From Bacteroidales bacterium (lineage in GTDB: Bacteria; Bacteroidota; Bacteroidia; Bacteroidales; PWNQ01): DNA of 51,871 nucleotides. A program made the position numbers and the translations under genes. The stretch lies in NCBI GenBank assembly GCA_021738505.1, contig JAIPBW010000016.1:1-51871 (forward strand). Reading direction: 5' to 3'. This document shows, in pieces, positions 17,951 through 26,200 of the stretch (its first letter is position 1; every line of letters begins with the position of its first letter). Below the pieces are notes generated by a model. That model had not been told where the DNA came from. It made no database searches and saw nothing but the letters and a program-made list of their open reading frames with translations.

Positions 17951-18820
17951 ATGACGAAAAAACTGGTCTGGCTTTCTTCTTATCCCAAGTCCGGAAACAC
18001 CTGGCTCCGGATCATTATCTCCAACCTTTTGGGTGAAAAGGAATTAGATATTAATGATCTGGAAGCGATGCCTATTGCCAGTTCCCGTTATGTATTTGAA
18101 TTTTATTGCGGTTTTAATTCGACGAATATCACCCACGATGAAGCAGACCAGATGAGACCGGTTGTTAACGATCTCTTTGCCAAAGACTGCGAAGAAATTA
18201 CATTTCGCAAAAATCATGATGCATTTCAATATCTTGAAAATGGTCAACCGCTGCACGGCAATCCGGAGTTTTACAAAACGATTTATATTATCCGCAACCC
18301 GCTTTCCATAGTCGCCTCTCTGGCTAATCACAATCAGGTTAGCCTGGACAGGGCTATAGAACAGATGAACAAAGAAGATTACAGCCTTTCCAAAACAACC
18401 CGCAAACATCCGGGTCAATTGCGACAAAAACTTTTTTCCTGGAGATCTCATGTGAAAAGCTGGAACGAAAACAACGAGCTGGAAGTTCAAACCATCCGGT
18501 ATGAAGATATCTTTTACCAACCGCTGGAGACTTTAAAAAAAGCATTTACCTTTGCAGGTCTGGATTTTACAGATAAGAAAATCTTGGATGCTTATGATAA
18601 AAGTAACTTCAATGAAATAAAACAGAAAGAAAAACAATCTGTTTTTAATGAGAAGCCGCCCAATGTGGCCTCATTCTTTCGAAAAGGACAACCCAACAGT
18701 TGGAAAGAAGAGCTGACGCAAGCCCAGGCCCAAAAAGTGATTGAGAGCAATTATGAACTTATGGAAAATTTTGGTTATATCACGCCGGAAGTTTTATCAT
18801 TTGCCGGATTAAAAAAGTAA
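17951..18820 (+). CDS. PAPS-dependent sulfotransferase
   Basis: Soluble sulfotransferase of 289 residues. The 5'-phosphosulfate loop SYPKSGNTWLR is at about 10-20, the 3'-phosphate motif YIIRNPLSIVASLANH at about 113-128, and the C-terminal cofactor motif FFRKGQPNSWKEELT at about 237-251, the counterpart of RKGxxGDWKxxFT. The family moves sulfate from PAPS to hydroxyl groups. Embedded tightly between two kinase-like genes, the natural inference is sulfation of the peptide product; Tyr34, Tyr48 and several Ser/Thr of the precursor are possible acceptors. Sulfation of a lasso peptide is not shown by the sequence. A polysaccharide or lipid substrate is possible but less consistent with the operon. 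Confidence 0.9.
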   Translation: MTKKLVWLSSYPKSGNTWLRIIISNLLGEKELDINDLEAMPIASSRYVFEFYCGFNSTNITHDEADQMRPVVNDLFAKDCEEITFRKNHDAFQYLENGQPLHGNPEFYKTIYIIRNPLSIVASLANHNQVSLDRAIEQMNKEDYSLSKTTRKHPGQLRQKLFSWRSHVKSWNENNELEVQTIRYEDIFYQPLETLKKAFTFAGLDFTDKKILDAYDKSNFNEIKQKEKQSVFNEKPPNVASFFRKGQPNSWKEELTQAQAQKVIESNYELMENFGYITPEVLSFAGLKK

Positions 18821-18827
18821 CAAACGA

Positions 18828-19739
18828 ATGAAATTGTCATATAAAACCCTCTACGGATATAAAATTGACAGCGATCTGGAGCTGCCCTATCTTCGCGACT
18901 GCGCTGACGGCTTTTCTTCAAAACTGATAACCATCAGAAAAGAGAACGTTCCACACACTTTGGAGAATGCCTCTTTTAGCGGCAAAAGATTTCAAATTGC
19001 ACCCGGTCAGATACAAACGAATATACAGGGAGTGGCCGATTTTCTTATCAAACAAAACCAAACAGGCTTTCACATTTCATATACTCCGGACTTAAACAGC
19101 AATAATTACGATATCGCCGCCTTCTTACTTGGTTTAATCATGGCCCAGGTCCTGCACATGGACAGATATCTGACGTTGCATGCCGGTTCATTGAATATCG
19201 GAGGACAGACCATTTTAATAGCCGGAAATTCCGGAGCCGGGAAATCATCTTTGCTGGCTGAACTTCTGAAACGTGGTGCAACCTTAATTACGGATGATGT
19301 ATCTCCAGTCAGGCAAACGGATCAATCTTTTACGATTGAACCCGGCCATGCCAACATTCGCCTATGGGCTGATGCTGCACGAAAAAGCGGATTTCCCTTT
19401 TCTGATAAAAACCGTATCCGCCCGGCAGATGATAAGTACTGGATACCTGTTCCGGAAAAGTTTTCAGGAACATCGCAGGAGATAACTAACTTATTCATTT
19501 TGAAAAACAAAAGAAGTTCTGACGTCTGTTTTCAAAATGTCAATGGGATTAAAAAAATGGAGGAATTAAAGGCAATCAATTTTCGCAAAGTTTTTATCCG
19601 TTTGCTGAACAGGGAAAAGGAGTTTTTCGAACAATCCACTAAATTTGCCAATACAATCAACATTCATAACATTACCCGGCCGGAAGGTTATTATGCTAAT
19701 CAGATAGCCGAAAGAATCATAAATTACTTAAAGCAATAA
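18828..19739 (+). CDS. HPr kinase-like peptide kinase 2
   Basis: HPr-kinase-like protein of 303 residues with the active-site set intact: His118 (TLHAGSL), P-loop GNSGAGKSS at about 133-141 and Asp156-Asp157 (LITDDVSPV). In paeninodin-type clusters a homologue phosphorylates the side chain of the C-terminal Ser of the precursor, and the precursor here does end in Ser51. That makes peptide phosphorylation the best guess. The first 100 residues resemble the N-terminal half of other such kinases in length only. It follows the sulfotransferase by seven bases and precedes B1 by eight. Confidence 0.85.
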   Translation: MKLSYKTLYGYKIDSDLELPYLRDCADGFSSKLITIRKENVPHTLENASFSGKRFQIAPGQIQTNIQGVADFLIKQNQTGFHISYTPDLNSNNYDIAAFLLGLIMAQVLHMDRYLTLHAGSLNIGGQTILIAGNSGAGKSSLLAELLKRGATLITDDVSPVRQTDQSFTIEPGHANIRLWADAARKSGFPFSDKNRIRPADDKYWIPVPEKFSGTSQEITNLFILKNKRSSDVCFQNVNGIKKMEELKAINFRKVFIRLLNREKEFFEQSTKFANTINIHNITRPEGYYANQIAERIINYLKQ

Positions 19740-19747
19740 ATATAACA

Positions 19748-20032
19748 ATGGATATGCTCACAAAAGAAACAACCATCAAAAAATCGCCCAACGCCATTGA
19801 AAGTGAAATTGACGGTGATGTCGTCCTGATGAATTTAGACAACAATGAATATTATTCCATGGATAACATCGGGAGTACCATCTGGAAGATGCTGGAAGAG
19901 CCGAAATCGATTGAGGAGATATTGGAACAGTTGTTGGAAAAATATGACGTAAGCGCCGAAACCTGCGAAAAAGATACGATGAAGTTTTTAAATCAACTTT
20001 TGGACAAGAAAATTATCGTTGCTGATGAATAA
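19748..20032 (+). CDS. PqqD-like leader recognition protein (lasso B1)
   Basis: A 94-residue winged-helix PqqD-like domain (RRE) that binds the precursor leader and presents it to the protease and cyclase. Typical features are the strand pair DGDVVLMNLDNNEYYSMD (about 24-41), the IGSTIWKMLEEPKSIEEI helix (about 43-60) and the final helical LNQLLDKKIIV. No catalytic residues are expected. A second ATG lies two codons in. The stop overlaps the start of B2 (coordinates 20025-20032), so translation is probably coupled, as expected for a B1-B2 pair that acts as one protease. Confidence 0.9.
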   Translation: MDMLTKETTIKKSPNAIESEIDGDVVLMNLDNNEYYSMDNIGSTIWKMLEEPKSIEEILEQLLEKYDVSAETCEKDTMKFLNQLLDKKIIVADE

Positions 20033-20453
20033 GGTTTTGTTCTATACGAAACGATTTTTTATTTATGCCGCAACATGGTTCATTTTGCTGGTGAGCAAAA
20101 TTCTGGTGAAAATATTTCATTTAAAGCGCCTGCAATGGTTGATTGGTAAGCCACAAAAGAAAGTTGAAAAAAGACCGTTATCCATTGAGCAAAAAAGAAA
20201 AGCGCGAAAAACAGGCAAATACATAAACAAAGTAAGCCGTTACGTTTTTTGGTCTTCGGTATGCCTGGACCAGGCTATTGCCGCAGCCATAATTTTAAGG
20301 CTTTTAAACATTGATTTTTATTTACATCTCGGGCTATCACGTTCTGAGAATTTAAAAGCACACGCCTGGGTAACAACGAATGACCTGATCATCACAGGAC
20401 ACCACACCAAAGATGACTTTACGGAAATCAGTATTTTTACACCTCAAACATAG
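20025..20453 (+). CDS. transglutaminase-like leader peptidase (lasso B2)
   Basis: A 142-residue cysteine protease homologue that removes the leader before ring closure. The catalytic triad can be read as Cys80 (WSSVCLDQA), His113 (AHAWV) and Asp120 (TTND). The N-terminal residues about 11-30 are hydrophobic and could tether it to the membrane, where the exporter is. A longer frame starting at a TTG (20019) is possible, but the ATG at 20025, overlapping the B1 stop, is preferred. Length fits the split B2 form rather than the fused McjB form. Confidence 0.9.
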   Translation: MNKVLFYTKRFFIYAATWFILLVSKILVKIFHLKRLQWLIGKPQKKVEKRPLSIEQKRKARKTGKYINKVSRYVFWSSVCLDQAIAAAIILRLLNIDFYLHLGLSRSENLKAHAWVTTNDLIITGHHTKDDFTEISIFTPQT

Positions 20454-20461
20454 AGCAAATA

Positions 20462-22342
20462 ATGGGAGCATTTGTCGTCATCTACGATAAAAGAAAACAA
20501 GCTATTGACCCGGAAAGCATCCGGCAGTTGCAGGATACGGCTGCGGAAATCCGTTCCGACTTAAAAACCGTGTCGTTTCAAAGCCATCATCTTTATATGA
20601 TGTCTCTGGAAACAGGAGAACCTTTGATCTCGGAGCTGAGAGAAAAGACTGATGCCAATGGGAAAAAGCTTGTAGCTGTTGCAGACCTGAGGATTGACAA
20701 CAAACATGAACTAAGCCGGAAATACAGTCTACCGGAAGATACGAATCCGGTAGATCTTTTGTTGGAAATGTACCGGCAAACCGGTGACGATTTTGTGAAA
20801 GAACTTTTAGGGGATTTTGCATTCGTAATTTATGATGAAGAAAAAGACAAACTCCTCAGCGGACGTGATCACATTGGAGTTAGACCCTGTTTCTATTCGG
20901 ATTTACCGGAAGCCTTCGTTTGCAGCTCCGATTTAGACTTCATGCTGGCGACCTCCTACACCTCTGATGAAATTGACGAACCCATGCTGGCCAGTTGGTT
21001 CATGTGGACAATACTTTTTCACCCGGAAAGGTTACTTTACAAACATATCAGGCGGTTAATACCGGCGCATGGTTTAAACTTTCGGGACCAAAATTTATTG
21101 ATAAGTCCTTATTTTTCCTGGGATGATGTACAACCGGTTCGTTTAGAAAATGATGATGCCTACCTGAAGAAAACCCGGGAGCTGGTTGAACAGGCTACCC
21201 GCGACAGAATTTCACCGAATGATACTGTAGGAGCACACCTTAGCGGCGGACTGGACTCTTCTTCACTAACAGTAATTGTAAACCGGGAACTAAAAAAGCA
21301 AAACCGCCCTTTTGAAGCTTTTAGCTGGTCACCCCAACCGGAAGGAAAAGAACAGGAAAACAGTGAATATCCCCTTATCAGAACTGTTTGTCAACAAGAA
21401 AATATTACCTGCCACTACACAAATACACCGGTAGAAAAAGCCCTGCAAACCCTTAACGAAAATCCGGCACGCTACAGTATAGGGTATCCTATGGAAAACC
21501 AGGTACGCGAAAATGCTAAAAAACATAATATAATCCAACTATTCTCCGGCTGGGGCGGAGATGAAGGGATTGCTTTTAACGGACGTGCTTATTTTATGGA
21601 ATTGATGCATAAGGGAAAAGTTTTTACTTTACTCAAAGAAACTATCCTCCGTGCCCGCGAATTCAAAGAAAATCCGCTATTTGTTTTTTACGGAAGAGTG
21701 CTCAAACATTTACCGCCATTTTCCTGGCGAAAGAGAAGTCTTTATAAAGTCTGGGATGAGCGAAAAAAATCATTTGAAGAATTAGAGAAATATGGTGTTA
21801 ATACCGAACATATAAAAAAACTTGCCGAACAAAACCGGCATCTTGAAGTTCCGTATAACGAAACGAAGAGCAATCATCTTACCCAAAAACAATTGTACGA
21901 GAAAGGTCATCTTGCCGCACGCTGCGAAGACTGGGCCATGAGAGGTTTGAGAGATAACATCAACTATGTATTCCCTTTACTCGACCAACGGGTATTGACC
22001 TTTGCCCTGGCCATTCCTTCCAAATACTATTTTTACAAAGGCTGGAAACGTTGGATATACAGAAAAACTAATGAAAAATTTTTACCTCCTTCAATAACTT
22101 GGGGAAAAAATAAAGGAGAACCTGAGAACATAACTTATTTCATTAATCTTCAAAACATAGCACTAAATGATATTTTGGTCAACCAAACAAATAAAACTAT
22201 ACTTCTTTCATTACCTGCAAATTGGATAAAAAACAAACAAAAATTCACAAAGCATTTCCACAAATTATTAAAAGAAGATAGCCCGCAAAAATCAACACTC
22301 CTAACTAAACTCTTAAAAATCACAAAAACAAAAAATAATTAA
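20462..22342 (+). CDS. asparagine synthetase-like lasso cyclase (C)
   Basis: ATP-dependent macrolactam synthetase by homology, 626 residues. The N-terminal about 200 residues are a glutaminase-like domain (LGDFAFVIYDEEKDKLL, GRDHIGVRP), but the protein starts MGAFVV without the Cys2 nucleophile, as in lasso cyclases and unlike true asparagine synthetases. The synthetase domain has the pyrophosphate loop LSGGLDSSS at about 260-268 and a later FSGWGGDEG motif at about 360, so adenylation of the acceptor Asp/Glu is likely intact. The last 70 residues are markedly A/T- and Asn/Lys-rich. It starts eight bases after B2; the precursor gene follows after 77 bases. Confidence 0.92.
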   Translation: MGAFVVIYDKRKQAIDPESIRQLQDTAAEIRSDLKTVSFQSHHLYMMSLETGEPLISELREKTDANGKKLVAVADLRIDNKHELSRKYSLPEDTNPVDLLLEMYRQTGDDFVKELLGDFAFVIYDEEKDKLLSGRDHIGVRPCFYSDLPEAFVCSSDLDFMLATSYTSDEIDEPMLASWFMWTILFHPERLLYKHIRRLIPAHGLNFRDQNLLISPYFSWDDVQPVRLENDDAYLKKTRELVEQATRDRISPNDTVGAHLSGGLDSSSLTVIVNRELKKQNRPFEAFSWSPQPEGKEQENSEYPLIRTVCQQENITCHYTNTPVEKALQTLNENPARYSIGYPMENQVRENAKKHNIIQLFSGWGGDEGIAFNGRAYFMELMHKGKVFTLLKETILRAREFKENPLFVFYGRVLKHLPPFSWRKRSLYKVWDERKKSFEELEKYGVNTEHIKKLAEQNRHLEVPYNETKSNHLTQKQLYEKGHLAARCEDWAMRGLRDNINYVFPLLDQRVLTFALAIPSKYYFYKGWKRWIYRKTNEKFLPPSITWGKNKGEPENITYFINLQNIALNDILVNQTNKTILLSLPANWIKNKQKFTKHFHKLLKEDSPQKSTLLTKLLKITKTKNN

Positions 22343-22343
22343 T

Positions 22344-22374
22344 TTTGTTTTTCCATAACCTTGTATTATTTTTG
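22344..22374 (+). promoter_or_regulatory. dedicated promoter of the precursor peptide gene
   Basis: TTTG (22344-22347), exactly 19 bases, then TATTTTTG (22367-22374): one of the best matches in the window to the Bacteroidota consensus. It starts right after the cyclase stop codon and gives a leader of about 43 bases before the precursor ATG, so the peptide could be made at a higher level than its enzymes. Confidence 0.65.
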
Positions 22375-22419
22375 TGGTAACTATATAATGGACAAAATAC
22401 TAATAAAGAGTTAAAAGTC

Positions 22420-22575
22420 ATGAAACAAGAAATTGATCTTCAAAAGCAATCTTTAAATAAAAAAGAAAAATGGGATGAGCCAAAACTTGAGGTCTTGTCT
22501 ATAGATGAAACAGAAGGATATAAAACAAGCGACTTAAACACTGAAGGAGCTGGTAATACATATGTACAAAGCTGA
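22420..22575 (+). CDS. lasso-type precursor peptide (A), 51 aa
   Basis: A 51-codon gene between cyclase and exporter, too short for common ORF cut-offs. The leader (1-about 32) holds the recognition signature W18-x-x-P21-x-L23 in WDEPKLEVL, and Thr31, five residues after Leu26, sits at -2 to Gly33, matching the paeninodin-type arrangement. The predicted core is then Gly33-Ser51 (GYKTSDLNTE, then GAGNTYVQS). The C-terminal residue is Ser, the position phosphorylated in paeninodin. Oddity: the acidic acceptors are at core positions 6 (Asp38) and 10 (Glu42), not 7-9; starting at Tyr34 would put Glu42 at position 9 but loses the Thr -2 rule. No Cys, so no disulfide. It has its own promoter. Confidence 0.8.
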   Translation: MKQEIDLQKQSLNKKEKWDEPKLEVLSIDETEGYKTSDLNTEGAGNTYVQS

Positions 22576-22637
22576 CCTTCCCTAATTTTACCAAAATTAC
22601 AATTTTACCTGTTTTCGTTTATGTACAAAAACTAATA

Positions 22638-24428
22638 ATGCACCGGAATGTATCTTTACTACAGGAATTCCTCCACAATTTTTATAGCTTTCTCAGGCTG
22701 CGGGGTTTAGTAAAGGTGCTTTCTGTAAATAGTTTGCAGGGCATAACGCAGGGGATTGGTATTGTTTTTATCATTCCTTTGTTGCAATTAATAAATCCCG
22801 GAAACGACCCGGATAATAAAATTGCCCTGGCCATTAATAATGCATTTTCCTCGGCCGGCATACCCCTTACCATTTATACCATTGTTATTGTCTATATTGT
22901 TTTGGTTTCCTTTACGGTTATACTAAGGCAGTATCAAACTGTGCTTTCATCTTCCATCATTCAGGGATATACTTCCCATCTCCGCGAACAGGTGTTCAAC
23001 AAGATCAGCAGTGCACAATGGGCTTTTCTTCAAACCAAGAAACGCTCATTTTTTATCCATGCCCTAACGCAGGATATCAACAAAGTAAGCATGACCACCT
23101 TTAATTTACTGAAGTTGGTCAGTGCTGCGTTAATTATTTTATTCAACATTGTAGTTGCTTTTCTTATCAATTTTTGGTTTACGCTGATTACCATTGTTTT
23201 TGCCAGTCTGCTGGCCTTATTCAGCCAGCCGTTATTAGCCAAAGCCAAAAGCACAGGCATTCGCTCACGTGGCTTTCATCAAAGCATTTACAACAGTGTG
23301 GTGGAGATGCTTAACGGTTTGAAAAATATCAAAAGTCATAACCTGGAGAATGAAGTACAGGAAAGTTTCCGTAACGTTTCGCGCGGGATGGTTCAAAATG
23401 TAGTCGCCTTTGCCAAAACGCAGGCTTTTACGAAAGGGCTGCACGGGATTATTTCCGTTATCGTTTTAGGTCTTTATTTTTTGGTATCCATACAACTCTT
23501 CAGCATCCCCACGGCATCTTTACTGGTTTTGATTGTTGTATTCAGCCGTCTTGTTCCCAAATTTACCGGTTTGGTTTCCTCCTGGCAGAATGTATTGAAT
23601 GCCCTGCCCGCCTTTGAAGGCACGGAACAACTCCTGGATGAAACCGCTCAACACGCAGAAGAAGAAAAAAACGGCGAAAAAGACAGCCTCCCGCTAACTG
23701 AAGGTATCTCGCTGAAGAAAGTCAGTTACGACTATAAAGATTCCTTTTCGCTGGAAAACATTTCATTGTATATCCCGGCAGGTTCTATTGTGGCTTTGGC
23801 CGGAAGCTCCGGAAGCGGAAAAACCACTACGGCCGATTTGATTACCGGTCTGCTGCGTCCCCAACAAGGTCGTATTTCAGTCGATAATATTCCTTTGCAG
23901 GGAAAGAACATAGCTGCCTGGCGCAACTCGTTAAGTTATGTCACCCAGGAATCTTATTTTTTTAATGACACGATCCGGAATAATTTACTTTTCGGTATCC
24001 ACCGGAAAATCACGGACGAAGAGATATGGCAGACGTTGGAAGCCTGCACCATAGCAGAAACAATAAAAAACACAGAAGCCGGCCTGGATACTATCATGGG
24101 AGACCAGGGAACACGATTATCCGGTGGAGAACGGCAGCGGTTAGCCATTGCCAGAGCCATTCTGAGGCAACCTGCCCTGCTCATCCTGGATGAAGCTACA
24201 AGCGCCCTGGATTACGCCAGCGAGAACATGCTCTATAAACTGATCTACCGCTTAAAAGGGAAGATGACCATCATCATTATTGCTCACCGCCTTTCCACGA
24301 TACAATCCGTGGATAAGATTTTTGTGCTGGCCCATGGCAAGCTTGCAGAACAAGGTACATGGAATGAGCTTAGCCAAAAGTATGACGGGCACCTCAAATT
24401 CCTTATGGAGCAAGGCTCTTTATTGTAA
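22638..24428 (+). CDS. ABC-type peptide exporter (lasso D)
   Basis: Fused ABC transporter half, 596 residues, working as a homodimer in the inner membrane. Residues about 25-310 form the six-helix exporter domain; residues about 350-590 the ATPase with Walker A GSSGSGKTT (about 390-398), Q-loop SYVTQES, signature LSGGERQR (about 495-502), Walker B LLILDEATSALD and the switch His in IIAHRLS. No peptidase domain, as expected since B1/B2 remove the leader. It follows the precursor gene by 62 bases and most likely exports and gives immunity to the mature peptide. Confidence 0.93.
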   Translation: MHRNVSLLQEFLHNFYSFLRLRGLVKVLSVNSLQGITQGIGIVFIIPLLQLINPGNDPDNKIALAINNAFSSAGIPLTIYTIVIVYIVLVSFTVILRQYQTVLSSSIIQGYTSHLREQVFNKISSAQWAFLQTKKRSFFIHALTQDINKVSMTTFNLLKLVSAALIILFNIVVAFLINFWFTLITIVFASLLALFSQPLLAKAKSTGIRSRGFHQSIYNSVVEMLNGLKNIKSHNLENEVQESFRNVSRGMVQNVVAFAKTQAFTKGLHGIISVIVLGLYFLVSIQLFSIPTASLLVLIVVFSRLVPKFTGLVSSWQNVLNALPAFEGTEQLLDETAQHAEEEKNGEKDSLPLTEGISLKKVSYDYKDSFSLENISLYIPAGSIVALAGSSGSGKTTTADLITGLLRPQQGRISVDNIPLQGKNIAAWRNSLSYVTQESYFFNDTIRNNLLFGIHRKITDEEIWQTLEACTIAETIKNTEAGLDTIMGDQGTRLSGGERQRLAIARAILRQPALLILDEATSALDYASENMLYKLIYRLKGKMTIIIIAHRLSTIQSVDKIFVLAHGKLAEQGTWNELSQKYDGHLKFLMEQGSLL

Positions 24429-24502
24429 ATTTTTCTCTTTTATTCTTCCATATTTTATCATTTAGCCATAGAAAAAGTGCTAATTTTGAAAAAAATGTCT
24501 GA

Positions 24503-25765
24503 ATGAACGCAGTAAAAAGAGCAACCGGATATTCAAACTCTTATATCCAAAAATTCTCTCCTGAATTGAAGTTTCTTATTCTTTGCATGAAGCATTACCT
24601 GCAAACGGCAAAAGAAGAAGAGCTGAAGGAATATTCCGCCAGGATCCGGAATTGGGACTTTTTTTATAACCTTATCCTGGTCCATCGGCTTGTTTTTGTT
24701 GTCAATCATTGCATACAAACATATCCAAAATTATTCCCGTCCAAAATCAAGATTTTGCTCCACAACAAGCAACAGCAAAACGTTGCTGCTATGATGAGCC
24801 TCACCGGTGATCTTGTGAATATCAACCGCTTATTTAAGGAACACAACCTTTCGTTGACAACAATAAAAGGTCCCGTGCTGGCCAAATCACTTTATGGAGA
24901 CACATCTAACACACGTGTATCAAGAGACCTGGATATTCTAATCGATAAAGATAAATTAACCCAAATTGACAAACTTTTACAGGATAACGGTTTCGACTTA
25001 ATCATCAACAACAAGATAGCCGGTTGCTATTTGCCTCAGGATTATCTGGCGTATGAATTGCAAACGAATCATCACATTGCTTACCGGTCGAAAAAGACAA
25101 AAAATTTAATTGAAGTCCATTGGCAAATAAGCCGCTATAAAAAAATTCAGGCTTATGAATTCGATTCCGCTGAGCTTCTCAATGAACAAATCAATGTCTT
25201 GTCCGAAGAAAATAATTTGTTGTATTTGCTCTGGCACGGTTCTATTCATCATTGGCGCAGGCTGTTCTGGCTGCTGGATATTGCCCGTTTTTTGCAGAAA
25301 AACCATTTCAATTGGGAGAAATTAATCCATACAGCAGAAGCTTATCACATACAACGGGGAGTTTTATCGGGGATTTTCCTGGCAGCCCAATTGTTCGATA
25401 TTCGCATTCCCGAACCTGTCAGGCAGAAATACCTTCAGGATAAAAAAGCGATTGATCAACTGACGAAGCTCGATCTAAAATTACTAATGTTAAATGACAA
25501 TATCCCTCAACAGCAAACTTCAAAACTGGTTTTTTACAAGAATTTAATCCGGTCAATCCATGCTGAAAAATTATATAGCTTTACGTTGAACAAACGATTT
25601 AAAGATAAAGCAAGAATCCTGATAGCCAATTTTCATTCCCCGGCAAACCGGGAATATATCAAACTGCCCCAAAATCTGTTTTTTTTATACATCCCGCTTC
25701 GCCCTTTTATCATAATCCTGATGTGGTTTAAGAAGATCAGGTTAAAAAAGAAATATAATATTTAG
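24503..25765 (+). CDS. nucleotidyltransferase-family protein
   Basis: A 420-residue protein of the large NTP_transf_5-like group. The core motif TIKGPVLAKSLYGDTSNTR (about 110-128) followed by SRDLDILID (about 130-138) carries the metal-binding acidic pair; EVHWQIS and LWHGSIHHWRR are also typical. In paeninodin-type clusters such a gene sits beside the kinase, but its reaction there is not settled; transfer of nucleotide or phosphate groups to the peptide is a guess. Preceded by a TAATTTTG box (24481-24488) without a clear -33 partner. Its stop TAG is formed with the first two bases of the adjoining dispersed element. Confidence 0.82.
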   Translation: MNAVKRATGYSNSYIQKFSPELKFLILCMKHYLQTAKEEELKEYSARIRNWDFFYNLILVHRLVFVVNHCIQTYPKLFPSKIKILLHNKQQQNVAAMMSLTGDLVNINRLFKEHNLSLTTIKGPVLAKSLYGDTSNTRVSRDLDILIDKDKLTQIDKLLQDNGFDLIINNKIAGCYLPQDYLAYELQTNHHIAYRSKKTKNLIEVHWQISRYKKIQAYEFDSAELLNEQINVLSEENNLLYLLWHGSIHHWRRLFWLLDIARFLQKNHFNWEKLIHTAEAYHIQRGVLSGIFLAAQLFDIRIPEPVRQKYLQDKKAIDQLTKLDLKLLMLNDNIPQQQTSKLVFYKNLIRSIHAEKLYSFTLNKRFKDKARILIANFHSPANREYIKLPQNLFFLYIPLRPFIIILMWFKKIRLKKKYNI

Positions 25766-25906
25766 TGTTTGTCCATAATGTCCGATATCTGCGTTGTTGC
25801 TCAAATTTTAAATCCTCATATACGCCAGTATACTGCGGTTTAAAATTTTCGCACGCCTTGATCTCGAACATTCTGAATCAAACACTCGACTTTATAGACA
25901 AACACT
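25764..25906 (+). repeat. dispersed palindromic element copy 4
   Basis: Runs from AGTGTTTGTCCATAATGTC at 25764 to AAACACT at 25886, then a second end-like GACTTTATAGACAAACACT to 25906. The core has TTTTAAATCCT paired with the inverted GCGGTTTAAAA. It is nearly the same as copy 2, so this subtype is recent or conserved. Confidence 0.8.
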
Positions 25907-26200
25907 ATTTAGTGTCTGTCCATCAAACGGATAATTTCCGGCCGGCGCGTGCCCCTTTGTTCTCCTAAAGAGGAAATCCAGCAGCACCAAGGAACACTCC
26001 CTCAAGCGGGGAATTAGTGTGCCGGATATGGACTTTATAGAAAAGCAATTTTTATTTACCTTAAAGCGATAAAAACATCATTCATTAATTCTGATTAACA
26101 ACAATTTATCAAAATCGATATTGTAAAACATTCCTTATTAAAATTCTTCCTGAATCGAAAAGTATTTTATAACTTTAAAGGCTTTTAAAATCAAGAAATC
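25907..26200. other. gene-free stretch before rfbC
   Basis: No gene recognised. A further half-site AGTGTCTGTCCATCAAACGG occurs at 25911. The region 26060-26200 is A/T-rich and holds only a weak -7-like TAACTTTA (26170-26177) before rfbC. Confidence 0.5.

Larger units (their letters stand above)
17051..25765 (+). other. lasso-peptide-type RiPP biosynthetic gene cluster
   Basis: Nine same-strand genes: HPr-kinase-like 1, sulfotransferase, HPr-kinase-like 2, B1 (PqqD-like), B2 (protease), C (cyclase), precursor A, ABC exporter D, nucleotidyltransferase. The first six are separated by 3-8 bases or overlap, which is strong evidence for one operon; A, D and the last gene have gaps of 62-77 bases. 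The set B1/B2/C/A/D is diagnostic of lasso peptide synthesis, and kinase plus nucleotidyltransferase are known partners in paeninodin-type clusters of Firmicutes. The sulfotransferase and second kinase are additions. Ends: promoter-like site before 17051, dispersed repeat at 25764. Confidence 0.85.

Noticed and set aside
17051..19739. The HPr-kinase-like genes as carbon-catabolite regulators
   Set aside because: No HPr/ptsH nearby, and both are embedded with lasso B1/B2/C genes, as in peptide-kinase clusters.
22388..22414. Eight-codon upstream frame before the precursor ATG
   Set aside because: Short frames of this size are expected by chance in A/T-rich leaders; no attenuation structure accompanies it.
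22516..22575. Core starting at Gly43 of the precursor (after a second Thr-Glu)
   Set aside because: It would also place a Thr at -2, but no Asp or Glu follows, so no ring could form.
25765..25968. 67-codon frame starting in repeat copy 4
   Set aside because: Made of dispersed-repeat sequence; frames in the other copies differ, so no shared protein is preserved.
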